DNA from: Bacteroidales bacterium
Lineage (GTDB): Bacteria; Bacteroidota; Bacteroidia; Bacteroidales; UBA932
Direction: 5' to 3'
DNA: 40,224 nt
NCBI GenBank assembly: GCA_017651465.1
Contig: JAGCCX010000055.1
Coordinates: forward strand, 1 to 40,224
Position 1 is the first letter of the stretch, and each line of letters begins with the position of its first letter. The notes under the pieces were generated by a model. The model made no database searches. It saw nothing but the letters and a program-made list of their open reading frames with translations, and was not told where the DNA came from. Positions 1 to 7,982 of the stretch are shown piece after piece. The position numbers and the translations under genes are program-made.

Positions 1-304
1 CACAGGCCTCCCGCAGCGAAGATGAGATGTCGGTGGTCTTGCCGCCGGGAGCCGCGCAGAGGTCCAGCACCCGTATGCCCGAAGGGCAGCCGAGCCTTTG
101 GAGTTCGCGCCGGAAGATATGACCCACGAACATAGCCGATGAATCCTGCACGTAATAGCAGCCGGCGTGCATCAGCGGGTCGGTGATAAACGACGGGCGG
201 CTCTCCAGAAAGCGTCCGTAAGGGCTCCAGGGTACAGGCTCCACGGCGGGACCGTCAAGCCCCTTGAAAGGATTGAGCCTTATTGCAGTACCCGGAACGT
301 CCAT
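1..304 (-). CDS. RsmF/NOL1-NOP2-Sun family RNA (cytosine-C5) methyltransferase, 3' part cut by window edge
   Basis: About 101 N-terminal codons are visible; the gene runs off the left edge. The translation has an IRLNPFKG stretch near residue 8 and the SAM-binding motif DLCAAPGGKT near residues 85-95, preceded by YYVQDSSAMF, the usual order in Sun/RsmF m5C methyltransferases that modify rRNA or tRNA in the cytoplasm with SAM. ATG 302-304 is chosen because the same frame is closed by the TAG at 308-310, the stop of the SRPBCC gene. This leaves almost no N-terminal helical region before the IRLNP motif, so the protein starts shorter than most family members. It probably follows the SRPBCC gene in one transcript. 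The family is clear; the exact target (rRNA or tRNA) is not. Confidence 0.85.
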   Translation of the reverse strand, partial: MDVPGTAIRLNPFKGLDGPAVEPVPWSPYGRFLESRPSFITDPLMHAGCYYVQDSSAMFVGHIFRRELQRLGCPSGIRVLDLCAAPGGKTTDISSSLREAC

Positions 305-307
305 AGC

Positions 308-736
308 CTAGATTTCTCCCGGGAAATCGGGCTTCTTGCCCTGGGAAAGGGTTACCAGCCCGTCAACTGCCTTGTCAAGGGCGTCTTTGATCTTGCCGCC
401 CAGAAGGGCCTTCATCATAAGGTTCAGGTCGGCGTCGAGCTCGATGCTGAAGTCGGTGCCGCCTGCGGCAGGGTCGAAATGGGCCGATACGCTGAAGTGG
501 AACGGCGCGCCGTCGTCCTCGAGCCGGATGAGGCTGTAGGGGACGCGCTCCGCCACCTTGACGGAAATGGTAAAGCCCTGGATAGTGGCCGTAAGGTGGT
601 CGAAGTCGGCCGAGACTGAGTCTTTGTATTTTTCGGGAACGGCCTGGGCGAGGGTACGCAAGTCGGTGAAACTCATATAGAGTTGCTCCTGCGGAATGGC
701 CACCAGACCGTGTTTGCTTTCGTAATGTGCTGCCAT
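308..736 (-). CDS. SRPBCC (START-like/polyketide cyclase) family protein
   Basis: 142 residues from ATG 734-736 (MAAHYESKHG). Length and alternating pattern fit a Bacteroidales SRPBCC lipid/ligand-binding fold: an N-terminal 'Y.SF.DL' strand-helix, a central run of beta strands with IQGFTISVKV and FHFSVSAHFDP, and a C-terminal amphipathic helix (about residues 105-135) that would line the ligand cavity. No catalytic residues can be assigned. The open frame extends further upstream, but those codons overlap the divergent Nudix gene and have no family resemblance, and a -7 box (759-766) lies just upstream of the chosen ATG. It is one codon away from the methyltransferase start, so the two are probably co-transcribed. 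Function is unknown beyond the fold. Confidence 0.75.
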   Translation of the reverse strand: MAAHYESKHGLVAIPQEQLYMSFTDLRTLAQAVPEKYKDSVSADFDHLTATIQGFTISVKVAERVPYSLIRLEDDGAPFHFSVSAHFDPAAGGTDFSIELDADLNLMMKALLGGKIKDALDKAVDGLVTLSQGKKPDFPGEI

Positions 737-750
737 ATGCCTAAATTTAC

Positions 751-758
751 TAACTTTG
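751..758 (+). promoter_or_regulatory. -7 box for the Nudix gene (TAACTTTG)
   Basis: Matches the Bacteroidota -7 consensus TAnnTTTG and lies 17 nt before the ATG at 776. It abuts an opposite-strand box at 759-766. No convincing -33 box at 19-21 bp. Confidence 0.55.
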
Positions 759-766
759 CAAATATA
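759..766 (-). promoter_or_regulatory. -7 box for the SRPBCC gene (TATATTTG)
   Basis: Matches TAnnTTTG on the minus strand, 22 nt before the ATG at 736. It is directly adjacent to, and faces, the plus-strand box at 751-758. Confidence 0.5.
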
Positions 767-775
767 ACAAAAAGT

Positions 776-1387
776 ATGCACAAGATATATTTCGAGAAAC
801 GCTGCATAATTATCTGCAACCCGTCGGACCAGTCGCTCGCCGACCCTAACTCCATAGAGTTCCACAGCGGCGAGAAACTGGATATCCCCACCCTGGTCAG
901 TATGTTCAAGGCTTCGGAGTCGCTGAGCCGCATATACATACCCACGCAGAACACCGGACGTATGTACCGGAGGCTGTGCGCCGAGTTCAGGGAGGTAAAC
1001 GCAGGCGGCGGCCTGGTCCAGAACCGCCGAGGAGACTTCCTGCTGATCAACAGGGGCGGAGTGTGGGACCTGCCCAAAGGGCATCAGGAGAGAGGCGAGG
1101 ACATCAAGGTCACCGCCCTCCGCGAGGTGCAGGAAGAGACGGGCGTGGACGATCTGGAGCTGCGCAACCTGATTTGCATCACCGACCATTGCTACGAACG
1201 TGACGGGCAGTGGCACCTCAAGCATACCTGGTGGTACGATATGCTCTACACCGACCCGGTAAACCTCACGCCCCAGCGCGAAGAAGACATAAGCAAGGCG
1301 GCCTGGGTGGCCAAATCGAGTTTGCCCCCTTATTTGAAAAACACTTACCCCTCGATACTTGAAGTTTTCCGCGAGGCAAAAGTGTGA
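776..1387 (+). CDS. Nudix hydrolase
   Basis: 203 residues from ATG 776. A complete Nudix box (G-x5-E-x7-REVQEETGV) lies at about residues 105-127, so the enzyme should hydrolyse a nucleoside diphosphate linked to another group using Mg2+ bound by the REUxEE glutamates. It is preceded by GGGLVQNRRGDFLLINR, the strand leading into the box. The first 75 residues form a separate N-terminal region (with IPTLVSMFK and SRIYIPTQ) of unknown role, common in the Bacteroidota version. The frame is open further upstream, but the -7 box at 751-758 sits inside that extension, so the internal ATG is the start. Substrate cannot be predicted. Confidence 0.88.
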   Translation: MHKIYFEKRCIIICNPSDQSLADPNSIEFHSGEKLDIPTLVSMFKASESLSRIYIPTQNTGRMYRRLCAEFREVNAGGGLVQNRRGDFLLINRGGVWDLPKGHQERGEDIKVTALREVQEETGVDDLELRNLICITDHCYERDGQWHLKHTWWYDMLYTDPVNLTPQREEDISKAAWVAKSSLPPYLKNTYPSILEVFREAKV

Positions 1388-1439
1388 AACTTTTTGAGTT
1401 CCTTGTCCGTATTAATAAAGTATCTTTAGTACGGAACAA

Positions 1440-2489
1440 ATGAAACTTTCCCAATTCAATTTCGACCTCCCTCAGGAGCGTATCGCAAAAGAGCCTACCC
1501 GCTGGAGAGATGAGTGCAAGCTTATGGTGCTTCACAAAGACAGCGGACAAATCGAGCACAAGTTATTCAAAGACATTCTGGAATACTTCCACAAAGGCGA
1601 CCGCTTTGTGTTCAACGACACCAAAGTGTTCCCCGCCAAGCTGTTCGGCAAGAAAGAGAAGACCGGCGCCGACATTATGGTATTCCTGCTCCGCGAACTC
1701 AACAAAGAGCAGAGGCTCTGGGACGTGATAGTTGAACCCGCACGCAAGATCCGCATAGGCAACAAGCTCTACTTCGGCGAGGACGAGAGTATGGTGGCCG
1801 AGGTTATCGACAACACGACCTCCCGCGGCAGGACCCTGCGCTTCCTTTTCGACGGTCCGTACGAGGAATTCAAAGAGTCGCTCTTCGCCCTTGGCCGCAC
1901 GCCGGTTCCCGAGTGGGTCAAAGAAGAGACCGACGCTTCCGACGCCGAGAATTTCCAGACCATCTATGCCAGCAAGGAGGGCGCCGTGTCGGCTCCCGCC
2001 GCCGGCCTGCACTTCTCGAGAGAGCTTCTTAACAGAATGATTCTCAGCGACGTAGAAAAGACGTTCATAACCATACATATGGGCATCGGGCACTTCCGCA
2101 GCGTTGACGTGGAAGACCTCTCCAAGCATCGCGTGGACAGCGAGCATATGATCATCAGCCAGCAGGCGTCGGACGAGATCAACGGCACCAAGCGCGCCGG
2201 CGGCAAGATCTGCGCCGTGGGCGTAACGGTACTCCGCGCCCTTGAGACCTACGTCACCACCAACCGCGAGATCCGCCCCAACGACACCTGGACCAACAAG
2301 TTCATCTTCCCTCCTTACGAGTTCAGCATCGCCGACGCATTCGTGTCCAATTTCCACCTGCCCGGCTCCACTATGCTTATGATGGAAGCTGCATTCGGAG
2401 GCTTCGACAAGGTGATGCACGCCTACGAAGTAGCCCTGGAGCAGGACTACCGCTTCGGCCCCTACGGTGACGCCCTTCTGATCGTATAA
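1440..2489 (+). CDS. queA: S-adenosylmethionine:tRNA ribosyltransferase-isomerase (QueA)
   Basis: 349 residues, full length for the family. QueA transfers and isomerises the ribosyl moiety of SAM onto 7-aminomethyl-7-deazaguanine in tRNA, making epoxyqueuosine at the wobble position. Hallmarks include DRFVFNDTKVFPAKLFG (about 53-69), GRTPVPEWV, the APAAGLHFS block (about 186) and a C-terminal VSNFHLPGSTMLMMEAAFGG segment. A TATCTTTA element (1421-1428), one base off the -7 consensus, lies 11 nt before the ATG. It is the first gene of a same-strand run with dprA, tatD and ansA. Confidence 0.95.
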   Translation: MKLSQFNFDLPQERIAKEPTRWRDECKLMVLHKDSGQIEHKLFKDILEYFHKGDRFVFNDTKVFPAKLFGKKEKTGADIMVFLLRELNKEQRLWDVIVEPARKIRIGNKLYFGEDESMVAEVIDNTTSRGRTLRFLFDGPYEEFKESLFALGRTPVPEWVKEETDASDAENFQTIYASKEGAVSAPAAGLHFSRELLNRMILSDVEKTFITIHMGIGHFRSVDVEDLSKHRVDSEHMIISQQASDEINGTKRAGGKICAVGVTVLRALETYVTTNREIRPNDTWTNKFIFPPYEFSIADAFVSNFHLPGSTMLMMEAAFGGFDKVMHAYEVALEQDYRFGPYGDALLIV

Positions 2490-2508
2490 GAAAGTCGGAA
2501 GTTTTTCA

Positions 2509-2516
2509 TACCTTTG
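2509..2516 (+). promoter_or_regulatory. -7 box upstream of dprA (TACCTTTG)
   Basis: Perfect TAnnTTTG in the 50-bp queA-dprA gap, 23 nt before the dprA ATG, so dprA may have its own promoter in addition to read-through from queA. Confidence 0.5.
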
Positions 2517-2539
2517 TCCGTAACTAATGAAAAACTGTT

Positions 2540-3700
2540 ATGGACGACTATGAAATTCTTTGCGGCATCACGCTGAACCGTATCTTCGGATACGAACCTT
2601 CCGCCGCCCGGGCGCTAATCCGCCGTTTCGGCTCCCCCGGCGCAGTATTCTCCCAATCTCCCGGCACTCTCGACGAGGCCTTCGGACCCTTCAACAAGTT
2701 CCGCCCCCTTATCTGCAGCTCCGAGCTGGAGACCTCGGAGCGCGAATGGGCGTCCCTCAAGGCGTCGGGCTGCAGGTTCGCGGCCCTTGGCACTTCCGGA
2801 TATCCGGCGCTCCTCGCCGACTGCGAAGACGCTCCGGTAGGCCTTTACATCCGCAGTCTCACCCCGCCTGAAGAGCTGTGGCAGACGCAGGAGTGCATCT
2901 CCATAGTAGGCACCCGGGACATTTCGCCCTACGGGAAAGACTGGACGGAGAAGATAGTGCGGGCCTTGTCTTTTACGGAGCAGAAACCCGTGATAGTGAG
3001 CGGCTTTGCTATAGGCGTAGATATCACCGCCCACCTTGCGGCTCTCGCATTCGGACTGCCCACCATCGCCGTGCTGCCGGTGGGCATCGACAGCATCTAT
3101 CCCTGGCGGCACCGTTACGTAGCGGAGCAGATAGTCAACACTCCCGGGTGCGCCCTCATCACCGATTTCCCTCCCGGCACCTCGCCCCAGGCGTTCAACT
3201 TCCTGAGGCGCAACCGCATCATCGCCGGCATCTCGCGCGCCACCATACTCGCCGAGTCCAAGGCCAAGGGCGGAGGCACTATGACCGCCCGGCTCGCCGC
3301 CAGCTACGGCAGGGACGTATTCTGCCTACCGGGGCGCATAGACGACCTTCGCTCGGCGGGATGCAACCGCTTGATACAAGAAAAGATAGCAGAGCCCATA
3401 ACAGAGCTTGAGGCCCTACCCGGGCAGCTCGGGCTCAAGGGTTCGGCGCAGCGTTCCACGCCCTCCGCCAGGGAGCGCCTCGAGCAGTGCTACTCGCAGG
3501 CCGGCGAGGACACCCTCAACACAATGCAGCAGGTGTATTCGCTCATCTGCGAGCACCGGGGCATAACCCCGGAGGAGATAAGCCGCGAACTGGATATCGA
3601 CTTTGGGCGCGTATCGGCTGCCGTGAGCCTGCTGGAATGCGACGGATTCATCAATACAGATTTGCTCCGGCGGTGCTGCATTGACAATAAAAAGTTTTAA
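2540..3700 (+). CDS. dprA: DNA-processing protein DprA
   Basis: 386 residues. DprA binds incoming single-stranded DNA and loads RecA during natural transformation; in this phylum it may also act in general recombination. The Rossmann-like core shows the family landmarks in order: SIVGTRDISPYG (about 129-140), SGFAIGVDITAH (about 154), VLPVGIDSIYPWRHR (about 178), RRNRIIAGIS (about 224), ESKAKGGGTMTARLAA (about 238) and CLPGRIDD (about 260). A C-terminal winged-helix (DML1-like, about 325-375, with GITPEEISRELDID) is present. The N-terminal part contains a helix-hairpin-helix-like region. Nine nt separate it from tatD, consistent with an operon. Confidence 0.95.
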   Translation: MDDYEILCGITLNRIFGYEPSAARALIRRFGSPGAVFSQSPGTLDEAFGPFNKFRPLICSSELETSEREWASLKASGCRFAALGTSGYPALLADCEDAPVGLYIRSLTPPEELWQTQECISIVGTRDISPYGKDWTEKIVRALSFTEQKPVIVSGFAIGVDITAHLAALAFGLPTIAVLPVGIDSIYPWRHRYVAEQIVNTPGCALITDFPPGTSPQAFNFLRRNRIIAGISRATILAESKAKGGGTMTARLAASYGRDVFCLPGRIDDLRSAGCNRLIQEKIAEPITELEALPGQLGLKGSAQRSTPSARERLEQCYSQAGEDTLNTMQQVYSLICEHRGITPEEISRELDIDFGRVSAAVSLLECDGFINTDLLRRCCIDNKKF

Positions 3701-3709
3701 ATTTGTACA

Positions 3710-4477
3710 ATGGAATTTGTGGATACCCATACCCACTTGAGCGACGGCGCGTTCGCCGGCGAGCAGGAAGCCGTGGTGCAGCGGGCCCTCGATGCCGGAG
3801 TCGTGCAGATGCTCCAGGCGGACACCTGCTCGCAGGAGCGCGAGGCTATGTACAAGCTCTGCAGCGCCCACGAGGGCGTGCTCTACCCTATGCTGGGCCT
3901 GTATCCCGGCAATGTGGACGAGAACTGGAGGGATGAACTGGACGCAATGCTCCCCTACCGCAGCCGTGGGCCCGTAGCCATAGGAGAAATAGGCCTGGAC
4001 TACCACTATGGCGCCGATACAGCGGCGCTCCAGAAAGAGGCCTTCAAAGCCCAGCTCGAGCTCGCGCGCGACTGGGGCCTGCCCGTCAACATTCATCTTC
4101 GCGAGGCTACCGAGGACTTCTTTTCCGTTATGGAAGAGTGCCGCGGGATGCACCTGCGGGGCAATCTGCACGCCTTCAGCGGCAGCGCCGAGGTGTTCGA
4201 GAGGGTACAGCGCTACGGAGAGTGGTACGTGGGCATAGGCGGAGTGCTCACCTTCAAGAAGGCACGCATCGCCACCGACATTCTCCGCATCCCACTGGAG
4301 AGGATACTGCTCGAGACCGACGCTCCCTATCTCGCCCCCACGCCCTTGAGGGGCAAGCGCAACGAGAGCGCCAACATACCCCGTATCGCAGCTTTCCTCG
4401 CCGCACTCAAGGGCATTGATTTACAGACCGTTGCTTCGGTCACCACTGCCAACGCACGTAAACTGTTCGCAATATGA
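3710..4477 (+). CDS. tatD: TatD family metal-dependent hydrolase (DNase)
   Basis: 255 residues, normal length. TatD enzymes are TIM-barrel metal-dependent nucleases (3'-5' exonuclease or AP-type activity) acting in the cytoplasm. Visible metal ligands: the DTHTHLS motif at residues 5-11, GEIGLDYHYG with its glutamate near residue 92, HLRE near 130, HAFSG near 156 and ETDAPYLAPTPLRG near 203. The stop codon overlaps the ansA start (ATGA at 4474-4477), so translation of the two is probably coupled. Confidence 0.93.
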   Translation: MEFVDTHTHLSDGAFAGEQEAVVQRALDAGVVQMLQADTCSQEREAMYKLCSAHEGVLYPMLGLYPGNVDENWRDELDAMLPYRSRGPVAIGEIGLDYHYGADTAALQKEAFKAQLELARDWGLPVNIHLREATEDFFSVMEECRGMHLRGNLHAFSGSAEVFERVQRYGEWYVGIGGVLTFKKARIATDILRIPLERILLETDAPYLAPTPLRGKRNESANIPRIAAFLAALKGIDLQTVASVTTANARKLFAI

Positions 4478-5508
4478 GCAACAAGCAATCATCGGTGCTC
4501 CTCATCTACACGGGAGGCACCATAGGAATGAAGGAAGACCCTTCCAGCCAGGCGCTCTGTCCGTTCGACTTCAGCGCCCTGCGGCAGGAGGTACCGGAGC
4601 TCCGCAAGTTCGACCTCCGCATCGATTCCCACACCTTCGACCCTCTGATAGACTCCTCCGACGTGGAACCTGCGATGTGGCAGGAACTCGCTTCGCTCAT
4701 CGAGGCCAACTACTCCAAATACGACGGATTCGTGGTGCTGCACGGCACCGACACAATGGCCTACAGCGCCTCCGCCCTCAGCTTTATGCTCGAAGGCCTC
4801 GCCAAGCCGGTCATCTTTACCGGAAGCCAGCTCCCCATAGGCCGCCCGCGCACCGACGGCAAGGAGAACCTCATATCGTCGGTGGAGATTGCCGGGGCCA
4901 AAGCGCCCGACGGAAGCCCTATGGTGCCGGAAGTCTGCATTTTCTTCAACTCCCTGCTGCTCAGGGGGAACCGCAGCACCAAGGTGGACGCCACCGGCTT
5001 CGAGGCATTCCGCTCGCCCAACCTTCCCCCTCTTGCCGAGGCCGGCATAGACATACGTTACAACACCGACATCATCCGCCGTCCTTCCGGCAAGGCGTTC
5101 AAGGCGCACTGCCCGCTGGATACGCGCGTATCAATACTTAAAGTGCACCCCGGCATCACCCGCCAGGTGGTGGAAGATATCCTTCTGGGAAGCCTCACCA
5201 GGGCCGTCATCATAGAGACCTACGGCTGCGGCAACGCCCCCTCGCGAAGCTGGTTCCTGGACATCGTGAAGGATTCCGCCGCTCGCGGAAAGATACTCCT
5301 GAACGTCACCCAGTGCCTGAGGGGCACTGTAAATATGGACCTGTACGCTACCGGCAAGGCACTCAAAGACGCAGGGGTGCTGGGCGGAGGAGACATCACC
5401 ACCGAAAGCGCCCTTGCAAAACTTTTCTTTTTGATGGGCAACAGCGATGATAATGAGAGCATTAAAGCAGCACTCGAAACAGACCTGCGGGGGGAAATGT
5501 CAAATTAG
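4474..5508 (+). CDS. ansA: Type I (cytoplasmic) L-asparaginase
   Basis: 344 residues without a signal peptide, as expected for type I asparaginase, which hydrolyses L-asparagine to aspartate and ammonia. The two catalytic threonine motifs are intact: YTGGTIGM (about 12-19) and HGTDTMAYSA (about 89-98), followed by FTGSQLPIGRPRTDGKEN, where the downstream lysine of the second triad lies. The ETYGCGNAP block in the C-terminal domain is typical of type I enzymes. It overlaps tatD by 4 nt and ends the queA-dprA-tatD-ansA run. Confidence 0.93.
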   Translation: MSNKQSSVLLIYTGGTIGMKEDPSSQALCPFDFSALRQEVPELRKFDLRIDSHTFDPLIDSSDVEPAMWQELASLIEANYSKYDGFVVLHGTDTMAYSASALSFMLEGLAKPVIFTGSQLPIGRPRTDGKENLISSVEIAGAKAPDGSPMVPEVCIFFNSLLLRGNRSTKVDATGFEAFRSPNLPPLAEAGIDIRYNTDIIRRPSGKAFKAHCPLDTRVSILKVHPGITRQVVEDILLGSLTRAVIIETYGCGNAPSRSWFLDIVKDSAARGKILLNVTQCLRGTVNMDLYATGKALKDAGVLGGGDITTESALAKLFFLMGNSDDNESIKAALETDLRGEMSN

Positions 5509-5511
5509 GTA

Positions 5512-5541
5512 TTGACTTATGGATTTTTTTTGCTAAATTGC
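5512..5541 (+). promoter_or_regulatory. Candidate promoter of the exb cluster
   Basis: TTG (5512-5514), 19 bp, then TAAATTGC (5534-5541), a near match to TTTG-N19-TAnnTTTG. It sits in the 81-bp gap after ansA, and would leave a leader of about 40 nt before the ExbB-like start. The -7 box is imperfect. Confidence 0.4.
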
Positions 5542-5589
5542 ACCGATTTCGTAGGAAATTAATTTTAACTAATACATCATCTAACATTT

Positions 5590-6390
5590 ATGAAAAAGTT
5601 TTTCATGTTTCTGGCAGTAGTTGGCTTGATGGCCTTCACTGCAAACACCGCATCCGCACAGGACGAGCAGGCAGCTCCTGCAGCTGAGCAAGTTGCAAGC
5701 GCTCCCGCCGAGATGAGCGCCGCCGACATTCTGAACGGCACCGGCGAAGAGATTCCCCTCCACCAGGCACTCAAGACCAAGTTCATCGAGGGTGGTGCAG
5801 GCTTTATGTCCCTGATCATCATCTGCTTGATCATCGGTCTCGCTCTCGCCATCGAGCGTATTCTCTATCTCACTTTCTCCAAGTCCAACACCAAGAAGCT
5901 CCTCGCCAAGGTCGAGAAGGCTCTCGAGGAAGGCGGTGTGGAAGCAGCCAAGGACGTATGCCGCGAGACCCGCGGACCTGTTGCATCCATTTTCTATCAG
6001 GGTCTGCTGCGTTACGACCAGGGTGTTGACGTGGTTGAGAAAACCGTCGTTTCCTATGGTTCCGTACAGATGAGCGAGATGGAGAACGGTCTTAGCTGGA
6101 TCTCCCTCTTCATCGCCATCGCCCCTTCACTCGGATTCCTCGGTACCGTTATCGGTATGATCAACGCGTTCGATGCTATCCAGGCAGCCGGTGATATTTC
6201 GCCTAACGTTGTTGCCGGTGGTATGAAGATAGCCCTTATCACCACCGTCGGCGGTTTGATCGTCGCTATGATCCTGCAGGTGTTCTACAACTACATCCTC
6301 GCCAAGATCGACGGCCTCACCATCGATATGGAGGATTCCTCGATCTGCCTGATCGACCTCCTCACCAAGTACAACGAGAAGAAGAAATAA
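5590..6390 (+). CDS. exbB: MotA/TolQ/ExbB proton channel family protein
   Basis: 266 residues. ExbB subunits form the pentameric inner-membrane channel that harvests the proton motive force for TonB-dependent outer-membrane transport. An N-terminal signal-like helix ending TASAQ (residues 1-24) precedes an acidic/Ala-rich periplasmic segment; TM1 is at about 75-95 (GAGFMSLIIICLIIGLAL), then a cytoplasmic helical region, TM2 (about 170-192, with LGFLGTVIGMINAFD) and TM3 (about 210-232). The signal-peptide-bearing long form is common in Bacteroidota. It heads the cluster with a 4-TM protein and two ExbD subunits. Confidence 0.9.
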   Translation: MKKFFMFLAVVGLMAFTANTASAQDEQAAPAAEQVASAPAEMSAADILNGTGEEIPLHQALKTKFIEGGAGFMSLIIICLIIGLALAIERILYLTFSKSNTKKLLAKVEKALEEGGVEAAKDVCRETRGPVASIFYQGLLRYDQGVDVVEKTVVSYGSVQMSEMENGLSWISLFIAIAPSLGFLGTVIGMINAFDAIQAAGDISPNVVAGGMKIALITTVGGLIVAMILQVFYNYILAKIDGLTIDMEDSSICLIDLLTKYNEKKK

Positions 6391-6411
6391 TTGTCACAGC
6401 CTTTTAGGATC

Positions 6412-6840
6412 ATGAAACTTAACAAGATTATTAAATGGGGAATGCTGGCGCTGATACTCGTCAGTGTTGGCCTGCTCATCTGGGGCTTTGCCAGAGGGTT
6501 CGCAGGTAACGCTGTCGACGTTCTGCTCTACTGGACCTACATCATGCTCGGCCTGGCCGTTTTCAGCTGGGTTGTGATAGGCTTGATCGTGGGCACCAAG
6601 AACGACCCGAAGAGCCTTGTCAAGATCGGCATCGTAATTCTGGGTGTGGCAGTGCTTTGCTTTATCGCCTACCTGCTGGCGAAGGACAATCCCGCATTGG
6701 CCTACAACGGCCCTGAGGTGAGCGCAGGTACGCTCAAACTTACAGACACCATCCTTAACCTTACGTACATCGTGGGCGGCGCTGCCATCCTGGCAATCAT
6801 CGTCGGCGAGGTCCGTATGGCCATAGCTAGCAAGAGATAA
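6412..6840 (+). CDS. Small integral membrane protein of the ExbB-ExbD cluster
   Basis: 142 residues from ATG 6412 (MKLNKIIKWG). A TTG at 6391 directly after the exbB stop would lengthen it, but no recognisable sequence supports that. Four hydrophobic helices are visible: about 9-27, 38-60, 70-88 and 115-135, the last after a periplasmic-like NGPEVSAGTLKL loop. No known catalytic motif. Its place between ExbB and ExbD (2 nt before the next ATG) is recurrent in Bacteroidota and suggests an accessory subunit or assembly factor of the proton channel. That role is inferred from position only. Confidence 0.75.
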   Translation: MKLNKIIKWGMLALILVSVGLLIWGFARGFAGNAVDVLLYWTYIMLGLAVFSWVVIGLIVGTKNDPKSLVKIGIVILGVAVLCFIAYLLAKDNPALAYNGPEVSAGTLKLTDTILNLTYIVGGAAILAIIVGEVRMAIASKR

Positions 6841-6842
6841 TT

Positions 6843-7424
6843 ATGGGCAAGAAGAAAGTACCAGCAATGAACACCAGCTCGACCGCGGATATCGCGTTCC
6901 TGCTGTTGTGCTACTTCCTGATGACCACGACTATGGGAAGCCAGACCGGTCTGAGCCGTCGTCTGCCCCCTATGCCTGACAAAGATCAGAAAGTTGAGGA
7001 CCAGAAGGTCAATCGCCGTAACATTATCCAGGTGAAGATCAATTCTGCCGATAGAATTCTTGCCGGTAGCGAGCCCATAGACATCAGCCAACTCAAAGAC
7101 AAGATCAAGGAATTTCTGACCAACCCTATGAACGATCCCAACCTCCCCGAGAAGGAGATCCAGGACATCGAGGGTTTCGGAGAGTATCCCGTTTCAAAGG
7201 GTATCATCTCCCTTCAGAATGACCGCGGTACCAGTTACCAGGCATACATCGCTGTCCAGAACGAACTCGTAAAGGCGGTGAACGAACTCCGAGACGACTT
7301 CTCAAGGAAGAACTACAGCAAGGTGTTCGCACAGCTCACCGAGGAAGAGCAGGGCATAGTAAAGAAGGCAATACCTCAGTTCATTTCCGAGGCAGAGCCT
7401 AAGGATGTAGGCCGCAGAAGATAA
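6843..7424 (+). CDS. exbD: Biopolymer transport protein ExbD/TolR, first copy
   Basis: 193 residues, longer than classical ExbD (about 140). The single N-terminal TM helix (about 14-34, STADIAFLLLCYFLMTTTM) carries the conserved aspartate that couples to proton flow. The periplasmic part has a basic, Gln-rich linker, then an IIQVKINSADRILAG strand and a helix-strand region ending EAEPKDVGRRR. The extra length is a charged insert around residues 85-120 (DPNLPEKEIQD). It is 2 nt after the membrane protein and 17 nt before a second ExbD. Confidence 0.88.
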   Translation: MGKKKVPAMNTSSTADIAFLLLCYFLMTTTMGSQTGLSRRLPPMPDKDQKVEDQKVNRRNIIQVKINSADRILAGSEPIDISQLKDKIKEFLTNPMNDPNLPEKEIQDIEGFGEYPVSKGIISLQNDRGTSYQAYIAVQNELVKAVNELRDDFSRKNYSKVFAQLTEEEQGIVKKAIPQFISEAEPKDVGRRR

Positions 7425-7441
7425 ATACAGGAGGAAAAATT

Positions 7442-7912
7442 ATGTCAAAATTTGGTGGAAGCAACAATAAGAAAGCGGTGCCGGCAATGACCAGCAGCTC
7501 GCTTTCCGATATCGTCTTCATGCTCCTGTTCTTCTTTATGGTCACTACGCAGATGCGTGAAACCGAGAACAAGGTTATAGTCAAGATCCCCGAGGCTTCC
7601 GAGGTTGTAAAACTGGAGCGCAAGGACCTTAACTCCTATATCAATATCGGTACGCCTATCAAGTCTCTGCAGGCTATGTACGGAACGGAAGCCCGTATCC
7701 AGCTGAACGACTCGTTCAAGACCACCGACGACATCCGCGACTTTATCGCTGCGGAGCGTGAGTCCAAGAGCGAGCAGGACCGTCAGTTTATGACTACCAG
7801 CATCAGGGCAGACCAGGACGTAAGAATGGGTATCATTACAGATGTTAAGCAGGAGCTGCGACGCTGCTCCGCGCTTAAGATTATGTATTCAGCAAGAAAG
7901 GGCGGAAAATAA
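7442..7912 (+). CDS. exbD: Biopolymer transport protein ExbD/TolR, second copy
   Basis: 156 residues. The N-terminal TM (about 18-37, [19 protein letters not shown]) has the conserved aspartate, and the periplasmic domain ends [10 protein letters not shown]. Both ExbD copies start with a Lys-rich tail and an AM(N/T)SSS motif before the TM, showing they are paralogues. Two different ExbD subunits beside one ExbB suggest a heteromeric stator, as in other Bacteroidota. The cluster ends at the hairpin terminator at 7935-7967. Confidence 0.88.
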   Translation: MSKFGGSNNKKAVPAMTSSSLSDIVFMLLFFFMVTTQMRETENKVIVKIPEASEVVKLERKDLNSYINIGTPIKSLQAMYGTEARIQLNDSFKTTDDIRDFIAAERESKSEQDRQFMTTSIRADQDVRMGIITDVKQELRRCSALKIMYSARKGGK

Positions 7913-7934
7913 TAAGCCGCCGCTTAAGTTTGCG

Positions 7935-7967
7935 AGCAGCCCCCTTACCCAAGAGGGCTGCTTTTTT
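7935..7967 (+). terminator. Rho-independent terminator after the exb cluster
   Basis: AGCAGCCC (7935-7942) pairs with GGGCTGCT (7955-7962) around a 12-nt loop and runs into six T residues (7962-7967). It lies 16 nt before the asnS start, so it could also act as an asnS attenuator if transcripts read through. Confidence 0.8.
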
Positions 7968-7982
7968 AAAGAAGTTAAACAA

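Noticed and set aside
713-716. TTTG as -33 box for the Nudix promoter
   Set aside because: Spacing to the -7 box is 34 bp, outside the 19-21 bp range.
7935-7967. Riboswitch or T-box for asnS
   Set aside because: Only a simple terminator hairpin is visible; no T-box or aptamer elements, and T-boxes are not expected in this phylum.
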